The translations under genes were made by a program, and so were the position numbers. This document shows positions 25,359 through 32,955 of a stretch of 64,000 nt of DNA, one piece after another. This DNA is from Acidobacteriota bacterium (GTDB lineage: Bacteria; Acidobacteriota; Terriglobia; Bryobacterales; Bryobacteraceae): assembly GCA_025352795.1 (NCBI GenBank), contig JANXSF010000012.1, positions 1 to 64,000 of the forward strand, read 5' to 3'. Every line of letters begins with the position of its first letter. Positions within the stretch are counted from its first letter, which is position 1. The notes below the pieces were generated by a model that had not been told where the DNA came from, searched no databases, and was given only the letters and a program-made list of their open reading frames with translations.

Positions 25359-25940
25359 GTGCCAACGGATAAACAACCAGTTACAATTGACCAGATTTCG
25401 GAAATTATATTGGAGTGTCTGCGCGTAGGTCGGCGTGTAGAGATTGATGGAATTGGAGTTTTTCGCAACAACAACGCAGGCTGTTTTCGATTCCAGCCGC
25501 AGAGCACGCCACGTATTTTCCTGGCTTATGTTGATGAAGATGCCGATCAAGTATTGGCGCTGTACGACATTTTAGAAAGCGTTGGCCTGTCCCCTTGGAT
25601 GGATAAAAAGAAGCTTTTAGCAGGACAGAACTGGCCCCGAGCCATCGACAACGCCATCCGATCAGCTGACTTATTTGTGCCCTGCTTTTCGAAGAGAGCA
25701 TCAGAAAAGCGAGGCAGATTCCAATCGGAACTGCGTGTAGCTTTGAAGTGCGCACAGTTGCATCCGTTGGATTCCACGTTCATCGTGCCCGTACGTTTGG
25801 AAGAATGCGCAGTCCCGGCCGCCATCGCCGAACACATTCAATTCATCGATTTATTTCCAAAGGTTGGAAAGGGAGTGAAGCGGTTAGTTGAAGCCCTGTG
25901 GGAAGCAGGGAATCTCCGCCGTCGAAATCCTGGGTTATGA
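25359..25940 (+). CDS. HU-like domain fused to a TIR domain
   Basis: A 193-residue protein with GTG start, 2 nt behind the HU-like gene. Residues 8-48 repeat the HU core pattern (ISEIILECLRVGRRVEIDGI GVF), the same helix-strand-strand as its neighbour. Residues 51-190 are a TIR domain: PRIFLAYVDEDADQVLALYD, a BB-loop region SPWMDKKKLLAGQNWPRAID, and CFSKRASEKRGRFQSELRVA in which E124 fits the TIR catalytic glutamate. DNA binding joined to a potential NADase would let chromatin or foreign DNA state control TIR activity. I know of no established system with this pairing, so the role is open; immunity or stress signalling is the obvious guess. Confidence 0.78.
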   Translation: MPTDKQPVTIDQISEIILECLRVGRRVEIDGIGVFRNNNAGCFRFQPQSTPRIFLAYVDEDADQVLALYDILESVGLSPWMDKKKLLAGQNWPRAIDNAIRSADLFVPCFSKRASEKRGRFQSELRVALKCAQLHPLDSTFIVPVRLEECAVPAAIAEHIQFIDLFPKVGKGVKRLVEALWEAGNLRRRNPGL

Positions 25941-26284
25941 AGATTTTACAGCCGCAATCGTTCACAGCCCATTCAAATAATCCCATCCCAAATCCTTTCA
26001 ATCACTTACAATTACTGCAATCGCCGAATCCTTGCACCCCACTGCTACTCTGGGTTCAGAGAGATAAGTTCTGGCCAGAATGCTCTTCTTCAAACTCGGA
26101 TCGATTCGAGTAGCAGTCAAAACGAAAACAAATCAGTGAGCCGTTAAAACGGAAAATTCGCGTTACCTTACTTGGCTGGGGAGTCAATAAGGTGAGCCTG
26201 TAAATCAGGCAAAGCTGCTGGGCGGTAGCTTCAACGAATGAAATGGCAGCGGCTCCACTGGTTATTCCGCAGCACAAAAAACTA
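25941..26284. other. Spacer with structured-looking sequence
   Basis: About 340 bases without a convincing gene. At 26194-26210 a GCCTG/CAGGC hairpin is followed by GGCAAAGCTGC, GGTAGC and ATGGCAGCGGC, reminiscent of, but not matching, the second half of a GEMM aptamer. The minus-strand frame here lacks protein-like features. Confidence 0.35.
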
Positions 26285-26362
26285 TCCGCGAGGCCGAACT
26301 GTTTTTTGGTGGGATAGGCATCCTTGCCTGTCCTTCACAGACTAAGCACTCAGTAAATAACC
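26285..26362 (-). repeat. 78-bp inverted duplicate of the addA 3' end
   Basis: Bases 26285-26362 are the reverse complement of 54975-55052 with a single mismatch. The source copy includes the last codons and stop of addA plus 57 nt downstream. The copy here stops exactly where pilin-like coding sequence begins (26363), which marks a rearrangement breakpoint. Confidence 0.9.
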
Positions 26363-26760
26363 TGACTATTTTGGCGATTGCCATACCCCATGTGAATCAA
26401 GCGAAGATGAGCGCGAACGAAACAAGTGTCGCCAAACAAATTGGAACCATTCACACCGGTCAGGCTCAATATAACTCCCAATTCGGAAAATTCGCTATTG
26501 CCTTGACTGAACTCGGACTGCCACCAAATGGCACTGATTCAGCCACCGCAGCCGACTTGATCCCCCTTGATTTGGCGTCAGGCAAGAAGAATGGCTTCAC
26601 CATTTAATTGCAAGGAACCCCAAGTGGTTACACAATCACCGCCAATCCCGATTTCGACAAAGGCACCGGTAGACGCAGTTTTTATTCTGATCAGACGCTA
26701 GTAATTCGCAATAATTGGGGTCCTGAACCGGCCACCGCATCCAGCCCTGAAATCAAGTAG
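26363..26760 (+). pseudogene. C-terminal part of a pilin-like gene (N-terminus lost to rearrangement)
   Basis: From 26363 the sequence parallels the intact pilin-like gene downstream: ILAIAIPHVNQAKMSANETS, QIGTIHTGQAQYNSQFGKFA, DLASGKKNGFT. A TAA at 26605-26607 replaces the codon that reads Q in the intact copy, after which homology resumes (GYTITANPD, GRRSFYSDQTLVIRNNWGPE, PATASSPEIK) to the stop at 26758-26760. The missing first part, including the class III signal, lies about 28.7 kb away on the other strand at 55113-55205. The two genes were a tandem pair. Confidence 0.88.
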
Positions 26761-26817
26761 GCATCCTCAACCACCGACTCCACGAATTGCGATTAGCAAA
26801 CGTCATATCATTACAGT

Positions 26818-27327
26818 ATGTGCATCGTCTACCCGTCCACTTTCATTCTGCCCCGTCAGCAACGAGTTCCTCGCCAAGCTAGCAGGGGCTTTTCGTTGAT
26901 GGAATTGCTGATTGTTATCGCCATCATCTTGACCATTTTGGCGGTTGCCTTACCCAAAGTGAATCAGGCGAAGATGAGCGCGAACGAACTGAGTGTCACC
27001 AAACAGATTGGTACCATTCACACCGGTCAGGCGCAATATAACTCTCAATTCGGGAAATTCGCCATCGCCATGAGTGAACTTGGACCACCACCAAGCGGCG
27101 CTGCATCGGCCACCGCAGCCGATTTAATCCCCAATGATTTGGCGTCGGGCAAGAAGAACGGCTTCACATTTCAGATGCAAGGCACCCCCGGTGGTTACAC
27201 CATCACAGCCAATCCCGATGCCTATAACGGTACCGGTCGGCGCAGTTTTTATTCCGATCAGACTTTAGTGATTCGCAATAATTGGGGCCCTGAACCGGCC
27301 ACCGCATCCAGCCCTGAAATCAAGTAA
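26818..27327 (+). CDS. Type IV pilin/pseudopilin-like protein
   Basis: A 169-residue protein with a prepilin cleavage site SRG|FSLMELLIVIAIILTILA: glycine at -1, phenylalanine +1, glutamate +5 and a hydrophobic helix, as cut by prepilin peptidase. The leader is long (about 24 residues: MCIVYPSTFILPRQQRVPRQ and following). The C-terminal half is a small globular domain rich in G, S and T (GKKNGFTFQMQGTPGGYTIT). No pilus assembly genes are in the window. It is the intact partner of the broken copy 58 nt upstream, and its upstream region (ACTCCACGAATTG) matches that of the detached N-terminal piece at 55.2 kb. Confidence 0.85.
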   Translation: MCIVYPSTFILPRQQRVPRQASRGFSLMELLIVIAIILTILAVALPKVNQAKMSANELSVTKQIGTIHTGQAQYNSQFGKFAIAMSELGPPPSGAASATAADLIPNDLASGKKNGFTFQMQGTPGGYTITANPDAYNGTGRRSFYSDQTLVIRNNWGPEPATASSPEIK

Positions 27328-27333
27328 CCCACC

Positions 27334-28146
27334 ATGCTAGGCATCCTGGCTTTACTGCTGATGCAGTTACCGCAGAATCCGTCGCCCATGACGGAATCCA
27401 CGCGGGAGCACGGGCGGCTGAAGAACCACCCGGTGAGCGGAGTTCACCATACCCTAAGTGTCGGCACCCTGCTGATTCCCAGTGGACGGCTTGTCGTACG
27501 ACCGCTGGCAATTCATTTTCATGGCGAAAGCAGTTATGTCGAAGCAGGCATCCATCGTTGGCGGGAAACTGCCGCAGTGATTTCTGTATTGGCTTCCGGC
27601 GGATCGGAAACGTATTCAGCAGCCATCGGTTCCGGCGAAAAATTCCGCCAATTATTGAGCGAGGCTGAACAGAAATGCAAGTGTGCCTTCAAGCCCGTCT
27701 ACCTGACTTCTTTCAGCGCCGGATACGGAGCTGTGCGTGAAATTTTGCGAGATCCGCTTAGCGTTAAACGCGTCGACGGCGTAGTGTTGGCCGATAGTCT
27801 GCACGCTGGCTACGAAACCGGCGACAAGCCCGGACCAATTATCCCTACCGATCTGGATTCCATTCTGGATTTCGCCCGTTTGGCCGTGAAGGGAACCAAG
27901 CGAATGTTGGTGGCGCACTCTGAAGTGTTCCCGGGCACCTATGCTTCATCAACCGAAACTGCCGATTACCTGTTGACCAAGCTCGGCTTAAAACGTAAGC
28001 CTGTGCTGCGTTGGGGCGTGTTTGGGATGCAGCAGTTAAGCGAGGTTCGTTCCGGCAGTTTTCAAATTCTTGGCTATGCAGGCAACTCTGCACCCGATCA
28101 TATTGACCACTTCCACGCTATTTTCGATTTGCTAAAAAGATTGTAG
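27334..28146 (+). CDS. Exported alpha/beta-hydrolase-like protein
   Basis: A 270-residue protein starting 7 nt after the pilin-like gene. The N-terminus is hydrophobic (MLGILALLLMQLP). An alpha/beta-hydrolase plan can be traced: AIHFHGESSYVE (oxyanion side), nucleophile elbow TSFSAGYGAV (S within SxSxGxG), the segment VVLADSLHAGYE for the acid, and DHIDHFHAIFDLL with the likely catalytic His at the end. Length is typical of a minimal hydrolase. It is probably co-transcribed with the pilin-like gene, but a shared function is not evident. Confidence 0.65.
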   Translation: MLGILALLLMQLPQNPSPMTESTREHGRLKNHPVSGVHHTLSVGTLLIPSGRLVVRPLAIHFHGESSYVEAGIHRWRETAAVISVLASGGSETYSAAIGSGEKFRQLLSEAEQKCKCAFKPVYLTSFSAGYGAVREILRDPLSVKRVDGVVLADSLHAGYETGDKPGPIIPTDLDSILDFARLAVKGTKRMLVAHSEVFPGTYASSTETADYLLTKLGLKRKPVLRWGVFGMQQLSEVRSGSFQILGYAGNSAPDHIDHFHAIFDLLKRL

Positions 28147-28207
28147 AAAAATGAAGAGCAAAGTTTAATTAAGTAGTCCCGCAGTAGAGCGGGCGAATCC
28201 CTTATAT

Positions 28208-28384
28208 ATGGAACATTATTTTACGTGCCCTTATTGCGCCGAACAGATTTCCATGGTGCTGGACACCTCGGTTCGACGGCAAACGTATGTCGAAGATTGC
28301 GAAGTTTGCTGCCAACCCATTGAGTTGACGTACACCATGCAGGACGACGAAATCAGGCAATTTCAAGCCATCGCCATGGGTTAG
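28208..28384 (+). CDS. CPxCG-type cysteine-rich small protein
   Basis: A 58-residue protein opening MEHYFTCPYCAEQISMVLDT. Cysteines C7-P-Y-C10 and C31-x2-C34-C35 form a zinc-ribbon-like pair, and the pattern matches the CPXCG cysteine-rich family seen in many bacteria. Such proteins are small metal-binding factors of unknown role. It sits between the hydrolase and the convergent DinB gene. Confidence 0.82.
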   Translation: MEHYFTCPYCAEQISMVLDTSVRRQTYVEDCEVCCQPIELTYTMQDDEIRQFQAIAMG

Positions 28385-28392
28385 CAAAATCG

Positions 28393-28935
28393 CTAAACTG
28401 GAAAGCTATCGGCCAGTTTAATTTCTTCCATCTGCGCTGCGTGGCGCTCTGCATGCAGGGCGATGAACAGCATCCATTGACAGCCATTCAATGTCTTAAA
28501 AATCATATGCTCCGTGCCCCATTGGCGAAGGTCCACGGGGGTCTTTCTCAAGAACAGAATGGTCTGGTCACGCGTTGTATCAAAGTCAACAACCAGAGCC
28601 GTGCCGGGCTTTGTTCCTTGAGGATAGTCGAACAAAGTTGGCATTTCCACTTTACGATTGCGGTTGGGCACGCCGCGCTTCAGAAACGTCTCTTTACCTA
28701 AAGTAGTTTGAGGAAGCAGCGGGTCAGCCGGTGAGTTGCGGATATTTTCCTTCAGCTCGGCAATGATCCTGGTTTCAATGTGGGCGATGTGTTCCAAACA
28801 TTGCCCAATGGACCAGCCCCCTTCGGCTGGAACGAATCGCCATTGATGATCGGTCAGACCATCAATGGCTTTCCTCACCACTCGGCGACTTTCCTCCAAG
28901 CGATCAACCTGTTCCTCACGTTCTTCGATAGTCAC
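28393..28935 (-). CDS. DinB-family protein (cytoplasmic)
   Basis: A 180-residue four-helix DinB-type protein. The metal-binding histidine triad is in place: H49 in CLEHIAHIE, and H161 with H165 in ALHAERHAAQ. Related members act as thiol-dependent S-transferases or have no known activity. The gene is 10 nt behind a second DinB gene on the same strand and is likely co-transcribed with it. Confidence 0.9.
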   Translation of the reverse strand: MTIEEREEQVDRLEESRRVVRKAIDGLTDHQWRFVPAEGGWSIGQCLEHIAHIETRIIAELKENIRNSPADPLLPQTTLGKETFLKRGVPNRNRKVEMPTLFDYPQGTKPGTALVVDFDTTRDQTILFLRKTPVDLRQWGTEHMIFKTLNGCQWMLFIALHAERHAAQMEEIKLADSFPV

Positions 28936-28945
28936 GCTGGAAAGC

Positions 28946-29554
28946 CTACTTTTGGGGGAAATTGGGGTCAGCTTTCACCTCAAGAATTTGCAGGGTGTGC
29001 CGCTCGGAATGTCCCGATAACAGCAAAATCCACTCGTAAGCATCAATTTCTTTGAAGATCGGATGCGGCAACACGTGACTGCGCACATCGGCGTCCGATT
29101 TCTCAACCCATTCAATTGTACGATTGCGGCGCTCTTTATATTCGGCCAGCATGTCGTCCATAGACTTCCACTTATTCGACGGTTTCAGAGCTTCAGGGGC
29201 CTGCACTTTTTGGCTTCGATCAACCAGCATTTTGGGCATTGTGGCGTCAATCTTTTTGTAAGTGGCCGCATCCCGCTTGACCATAGGGGTCTTCATGGCG
29301 CGGTCTGTCGCAATGTTAAAAATAAGGTCTTCACTGAGCGTGATATGTTCCGCACATTCGGCGATGCTCCAGCGATCTGGCGCCGCCTTGAAGCTGAGTT
29401 GCGCTGGACTCAAGCCAGCCACGGAATCCAGAAACATCTTACGAGTTGCATGGAGACTGCTCATTGCAATGCTGCGATCTTCTTGCGTCATTTCCTGGGC
29501 GCAAAGACTTCCGACAGTCAGGGCCAGAAGTATAGTTGGCGTGCTAAGTTTCAT
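28946..29554 (-). CDS. DinB-family protein with signal peptide
   Basis: A 202-residue DinB-type protein preceded by a Sec leader (MKLSTPTILLALTVGSLCAQ), so it acts outside the cytoplasm. The histidines are visible in IAECAEHITLSED and in LSGHSERHTLQ (H182, H186). It and its downstream paralogue (10 nt apart) probably arose by duplication and were sent to different compartments. Export of a DinB protein is common in acidobacteria but its reaction is not known. Confidence 0.88.
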   Translation of the reverse strand: MKLSTPTILLALTVGSLCAQEMTQEDRSIAMSSLHATRKMFLDSVAGLSPAQLSFKAAPDRWSIAECAEHITLSEDLIFNIATDRAMKTPMVKRDAATYKKIDATMPKMLVDRSQKVQAPEALKPSNKWKSMDDMLAEYKERRNRTIEWVEKSDADVRSHVLPHPIFKEIDAYEWILLLSGHSERHTLQILEVKADPNFPQK

Positions 29555-30078
29555 CAGTTCCCATTTTGAACGTCAATGAACTGGAAAGCAAAGCGTTGGT
29601 TCCATTTACTATTGTTAAAATTGCGTAGCCAAGTCTAAGGAATACTATTTGCGATCGGCAGTTACCGCTACAAATTCAGTGCAGCCTCTCCTCGACGATC
29701 TTCATTCAGCTCTTCAGACCTCGATTCACTCGGCTTCGTTAATTTTGCAAATTCCGCCAGCGCCTATTGCAACTCCAATGGCCTGCAACTGATCTCCACC
29801 GTTTGTTGGGATAACCTGTGACCGCTCGGTAAACCACTGATTCTACGGAGCCGTGACCGCGAGGGAGCAGTTTTTCAAAGACCAGATACCCTTCGCTCCA
29901 ACACTTGAAGCTGTAATTGTGGGGCAGGCGATTCCGCCAGCCAGCTCGCTTGCGAGCGAAGACTTCTCTCCAATTTCCAAAAAACTACAGGGCATCCCTG
30001 CTGAACTTAGAGGTGGCTTTCAACCCTATCAGCAGCATTTCTGCCCCACTATGTTATGCTGAAACTTGAGAAGTACCT
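29555..30078. other. Spacer with a partial REP-like copy and a small palindromic insert
   Basis: No gene is evident. A REP-like copy lies at 29819-29875. Next, GTGGGGCAG (29919-29927) and CTGCCCCAC (30041-30049) form 9-bp inverted ends around about 113 bases that contain the hairpin GCTCGCTTGCGAGCG. This could be a decayed miniature element. Confidence 0.45.
29819..29875 (+). repeat. REP-like element, one complete and one eroded arm
   Basis: GAGCCGTGACCGCGAGGGAG lies in the right arm; the left arm is shortened to GACCGCTCGGTAA. Same family as the inverted pair at 16526-16602. Confidence 0.7.
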
Positions 30079-30100
30079 TTAGGGAGGCACAGTCAATTCC

Positions 30101-30610
30101 ATGGGCTCACTGGGCACACAGGAAATGATCGTCATCTTTGTTATGGCATTGCTCATCTTCGGCCCTAAAAAGCTGCCGGAGTTGGGTCGCACTGTAGCCA
30201 AGGCGATGGGCGAATTCCGCCGCGCATCGGCGGAATTGAAAGGCACGTTTGATCGTGAAATGAACTCCCTGGAGCGGGAAACCGAATCCTTGCGGCAGGC
30301 TACTTCAGACCTGCACAATGAAGTCCGGGATCATACATATAATCATGATGATTCCAACTACTACGATTCCAGCTATTACAGCGGGGAATCCACCGATTCA
30401 ACCCACACCAGCACAACCACACTAAGCGCATCCGCAACTCAGGGCGCTGAAACACCCGCTATTGAAGCCTCCGAACACACTTTGGCACTTACAGATCCGT
30501 CTCATGAGACATCTTCTCATGAACCTTCCGGCCATGCCGCAGTGACTCCTGTTCCGGCAGCCGATACAGTGGCGCAGACCGATGGACATGCCAAGCCGGT
30601 ACACTCCTAA
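30101..30610 (+). CDS. tatA: Twin-arginine translocase subunit TatA/TatB-like
   Basis: A 169-residue protein with the TatA/B plan: a short N-terminal membrane helix (MIVIFVMALLIFGPKKLPEL, hinge GPKKLP), an amphipathic helix (GRTVAKAMGEFRRASAELKG) and a long disordered tail rich in H, S, T and D. The F-G-P hinge fits TatA or TatB; the long tail is closer to TatB, so the exact subtype is uncertain. It has a strong ribosome site (AGGGAGG) and is followed by tatC. It forms the pore or adaptor part of the Tat export system. Confidence 0.9.
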   Translation: MGSLGTQEMIVIFVMALLIFGPKKLPELGRTVAKAMGEFRRASAELKGTFDREMNSLERETESLRQATSDLHNEVRDHTYNHDDSNYYDSSYYSGESTDSTHTSTTTLSASATQGAETPAIEASEHTLALTDPSHETSSHEPSGHAAVTPVPAADTVAQTDGHAKPVHS

Positions 30611-30638
30611 AGTTTGCCTCAAAAATTGGTAGCGATTG

Positions 30639-31817
30639 ATGTCAACTGATGAAACCAAGGGGCCTGAGCCCAAAGGCGAACATACGCCTGTAATTCCGCC
30701 TGCCGATGCTCATGCTTCGGAAGCCCCGCCGTCCGATATGACCCATTCTGGTTATGATCAGCATGTGGAAGATCCGTATCATCACCAATACGACGATCCA
30801 TATGCTGATCATAGCTCTCATGAGTCTGAACATGGCTCAGCCGTTTCCACCGAAGTTGCCACCGTCCTGCCACCTGTCCAAGCCGGTTCCCCTCCGCCAC
30901 CTCCACCCTTCAAAGTGGAAAAGAAAGAGGAGGATGATGACGACGATGGCATGTTGCGCATGTCCTTTCTGGAGCACCTGGAAGAACTGCGCTACCGTTT
31001 AATCCGCATGTTGTGGGGCATTGTGATTGCCTTTCTCGGCTGCTTCTATTTCAAAGAAGAGTTGTGGGTAATTGTCGCCGGTCCCGCCAAAAGTGCGCTG
31101 ACCCGGTTGGGCTACGCCCCCGATTTGATTCAGTTAGATCCCATGGATACTTTCTCCGTTGTCTGGATGAAGATCCCGCTGTTGATTTCCTTATTCATAG
31201 CATCCCCCTGGGTCCTCTATCAGGTGTGGGCGTTCATTTCCCCTGGTCTTTATAAGAACGAAAAACGCATGGCCACCCCCTTCGTTCTTAGCTCCGCGGG
31301 CCTGTTTATTATGGGCGGCCTGTTTGGATATTTTGTGGCCTTCCGCTTTGGGCTGGAATTTCTGTTAGGCGTTGGCAAAGACATCAACATTAAACCGCAG
31401 ATTTCCATTGTCAGTTACTCCGATCTGTTCTTTAACGTGATTCTTGGCATCAGTCTGGTGTTCGAAATGCCAGTGGTCATTTTCTTTCTCAGCATGCTGC
31501 GCATTGTGTCAGCCAAATTCCTGTTGGAACATTCCCGATACGCCATTTTGGGAATCACCATTCTAGCCGCACTGATCACCCCAACTCCCGATGCGTTCAA
31601 CATGATGTTGTTCGCCATGCCCATGGTGGCGCTGTACTTTGTTGGCGTTTTTGCAGCCTATTTATTGGAATATCAGCGGGAACATAACCGTTTCCCCTGG
31701 ATGGCGATTCTGGTTGTGGTCCTTTCTATCCTATTAATGGCAGGCGGAATTGTGGCTTTCCTTATCCTCAAGTATGGGTATCGGTTAGTACCGGTTTGGC
31801 CATTCATTTTACGATAA
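30639..31817 (+). CDS. tatC: Twin-arginine translocase subunit TatC
   Basis: A 392-residue protein from ATG 30639. The TatC core (about residues 105-385) starts with MSFLEHLEELRYRLIRMLWG and holds six membrane spans, with the diagnostic FISPGLYKNEKR, FGYFVAFRFGLEFLL and ITPTPDAFNMMLFAMPM. TatC binds the twin-arginine signal of folded export substrates. Unusual is the 100-residue N-terminal extension rich in H, E, D and P; the tail of the upstream TatA is similarly rich in H, suggesting a shared low-complexity feature. It is co-transcribed with tatA (28-nt gap). The ceramidase-like protein in this window carries a twin-arginine-like leader and may be a client. Confidence 0.93.
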   Translation: MSTDETKGPEPKGEHTPVIPPADAHASEAPPSDMTHSGYDQHVEDPYHHQYDDPYADHSSHESEHGSAVSTEVATVLPPVQAGSPPPPPPFKVEKKEEDDDDDGMLRMSFLEHLEELRYRLIRMLWGIVIAFLGCFYFKEELWVIVAGPAKSALTRLGYAPDLIQLDPMDTFSVVWMKIPLLISLFIASPWVLYQVWAFISPGLYKNEKRMATPFVLSSAGLFIMGGLFGYFVAFRFGLEFLLGVGKDINIKPQISIVSYSDLFFNVILGISLVFEMPVVIFFLSMLRIVSAKFLLEHSRYAILGITILAALITPTPDAFNMMLFAMPMVALYFVGVFAAYLLEYQREHNRFPWMAILVVVLSILLMAGGIVAFLILKYGYRLVPVWPFILR

Positions 31818-31900
31818 ATGAAAAAACCTTAAGTAATTTCGCTGGGTTCAGTCTATTATGTAAGTCTACCTGCCGCGCAAATTGCGGAGACTTGAGCAAT

Positions 31901-32116
31901 ATGGAACTGCATGATATCGTTCGCGAACTGAAAGAAGAAAAGGCGCTTCTTGACGAAGTAATTTATAGCCTTGAAGGCCTGCATTCCTTTGACGGGGGAA
32001 GCCAACGTCCCTACAAAGCGGCAGGTCGTCGAGGCCGCAAAACTATGTCTGATGAAGAACGCAAAGTAGTGTCGGAACGGATGCGTAAATATTGGGAAGG
32101 CCGACGTAAAGAGTAA
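31901..32116 (+). CDS. Small basic protein with AT-hook-like segment
   Basis: A 71-residue protein from ATG 31901, preceded by GGAG. The N-terminal part is a predicted coiled coil (LHDIVRELKEEKALLDEVIY SLEGL). The C-terminal part is basic with GRRGRKTMSDEERKVVSERM and ends YWEGRRKE. The GRRGRK stretch looks like an AT hook, so DNA or RNA binding is likely. No family name can be given with confidence. The frame is also open upstream to 31796, but that part overlaps tatC and lacks protein character. Confidence 0.65.
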   Translation: MELHDIVRELKEEKALLDEVIYSLEGLHSFDGGSQRPYKAAGRRGRKTMSDEERKVVSERMRKYWEGRRKE

Positions 32117-32118
32117 AG

Positions 32119-32784
32119 CTACTTTTTGAAGAACCAGAGCCAGAAATACTGCTCACCCACTCCATGTCTGTGCCGTGGTTCAAACCCGCATTGTTCCGCC
32201 ATCTCCACCGCTTGGGCGTCAGAAAATGGCACGCCCAACCAAGTGTCATCTGCTTCAGTGTTCAAAGTGTTATCGCCCTGCACTTGAAACTTGAATAACG
32301 CCCCAGGACGCAATAAACGGGCCACTTCCCGCACATAGTTGTGAATCACTTCCCGGCTGGGGATGTGCTGAAATACAATGGTTGAAAAAGCGAAGTCAAA
32401 CGGAGCAGTGGGCACCACGCTCAAGTCCATTCCATTGTTCTGATACACGTGGGCATTGGGTTGATTCGCCAATGCCATGGTGGCCCGGGCAATCATTTCG
32501 CCACTGACATCAACGGCATGCACTTCGCCGAACTGCCGGGCTATGGCTCGGGTCACCCGCCCCGCGCCGCAGCCGATTTCCAGCACCCGCATTTCCGCCG
32601 GATTCTTACCCTGACAAATGTTGATCATGTCCGTAAGAATTTCTTCGGCCACGGTACGCTCTCCGCTTTGGAAAAACTGTTCGTCAGTCCAATCTTCACG
32701 TTCCGTGTTGACGTAGTACCGAGCATTTTCCAGGGCGCGGGCATCCCAATCCAACCGCATTTTGTCCAGAATCGAATCGGGCAT
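32119..32784 (-). CDS. Class I SAM-dependent methyltransferase
   Basis: A 221-residue methyltransferase (a TTG at 32808 would add eight residues). Motif I is VLEIGCGAGRVTRAIARQFG, followed by VHAVDVSGEMIARA (motif II acidic residue) and FDFAFSTIVFQHIPSRE (motif IV). The C-terminal strands are FKFQVQGDN and FWLWFF. These are signs of a small-molecule or protein methyltransferase of the methyltransferase_11/25 kind; substrate unknown. It converges with the small basic protein gene with a 2-nt gap. Confidence 0.9.
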   Translation of the reverse strand: MPDSILDKMRLDWDARALENARYYVNTEREDWTDEQFFQSGERTVAEEILTDMINICQGKNPAEMRVLEIGCGAGRVTRAIARQFGEVHAVDVSGEMIARATMALANQPNAHVYQNNGMDLSVVPTAPFDFAFSTIVFQHIPSREVIHNYVREVARLLRPGALFKFQVQGDNTLNTEADDTWLGVPFSDAQAVEMAEQCGFEPRHRHGVGEQYFWLWFFKK

Positions 32785-32849
32785 CTTTGCTTTATTGTAG
32801 CGTGACAATCCATGCCACTTAGTTTTCCGGATAACCTAATGATAAAAAA

Positions 32850-32921
32850 CACCGCTCCCTCGCGGTCACGGCTCTGTATAATCAGTATGTTACCGAGCCG
32901 TGACCGCAAGGGAGCGTTGTC
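32850..32921. repeat. REP-like element, full inverted pair
   Basis: Arms 32850-32880 (CACCGCTCCCTCGCGGTCAC...) and 32889-32921 form a long hairpin of the same family as 16526-16602, between the methyltransferase start and the NDH-2 stop. Confidence 0.85.
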
Positions 32922-32955
32922 TTCGAGCTACGAGTAAACTCCCAATTTTCACCAA

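Noticed and set aside
26056-26277. 73-residue minus-strand ORF
   Set aside because: No ribosome site, cysteine- and serine-rich random composition, and overlap with a structured spacer.
31796-31900. Longer start for the small basic protein
   Set aside because: The extra 35 residues overlap tatC and have no coding character; ATG 31901 has a ribosome site.
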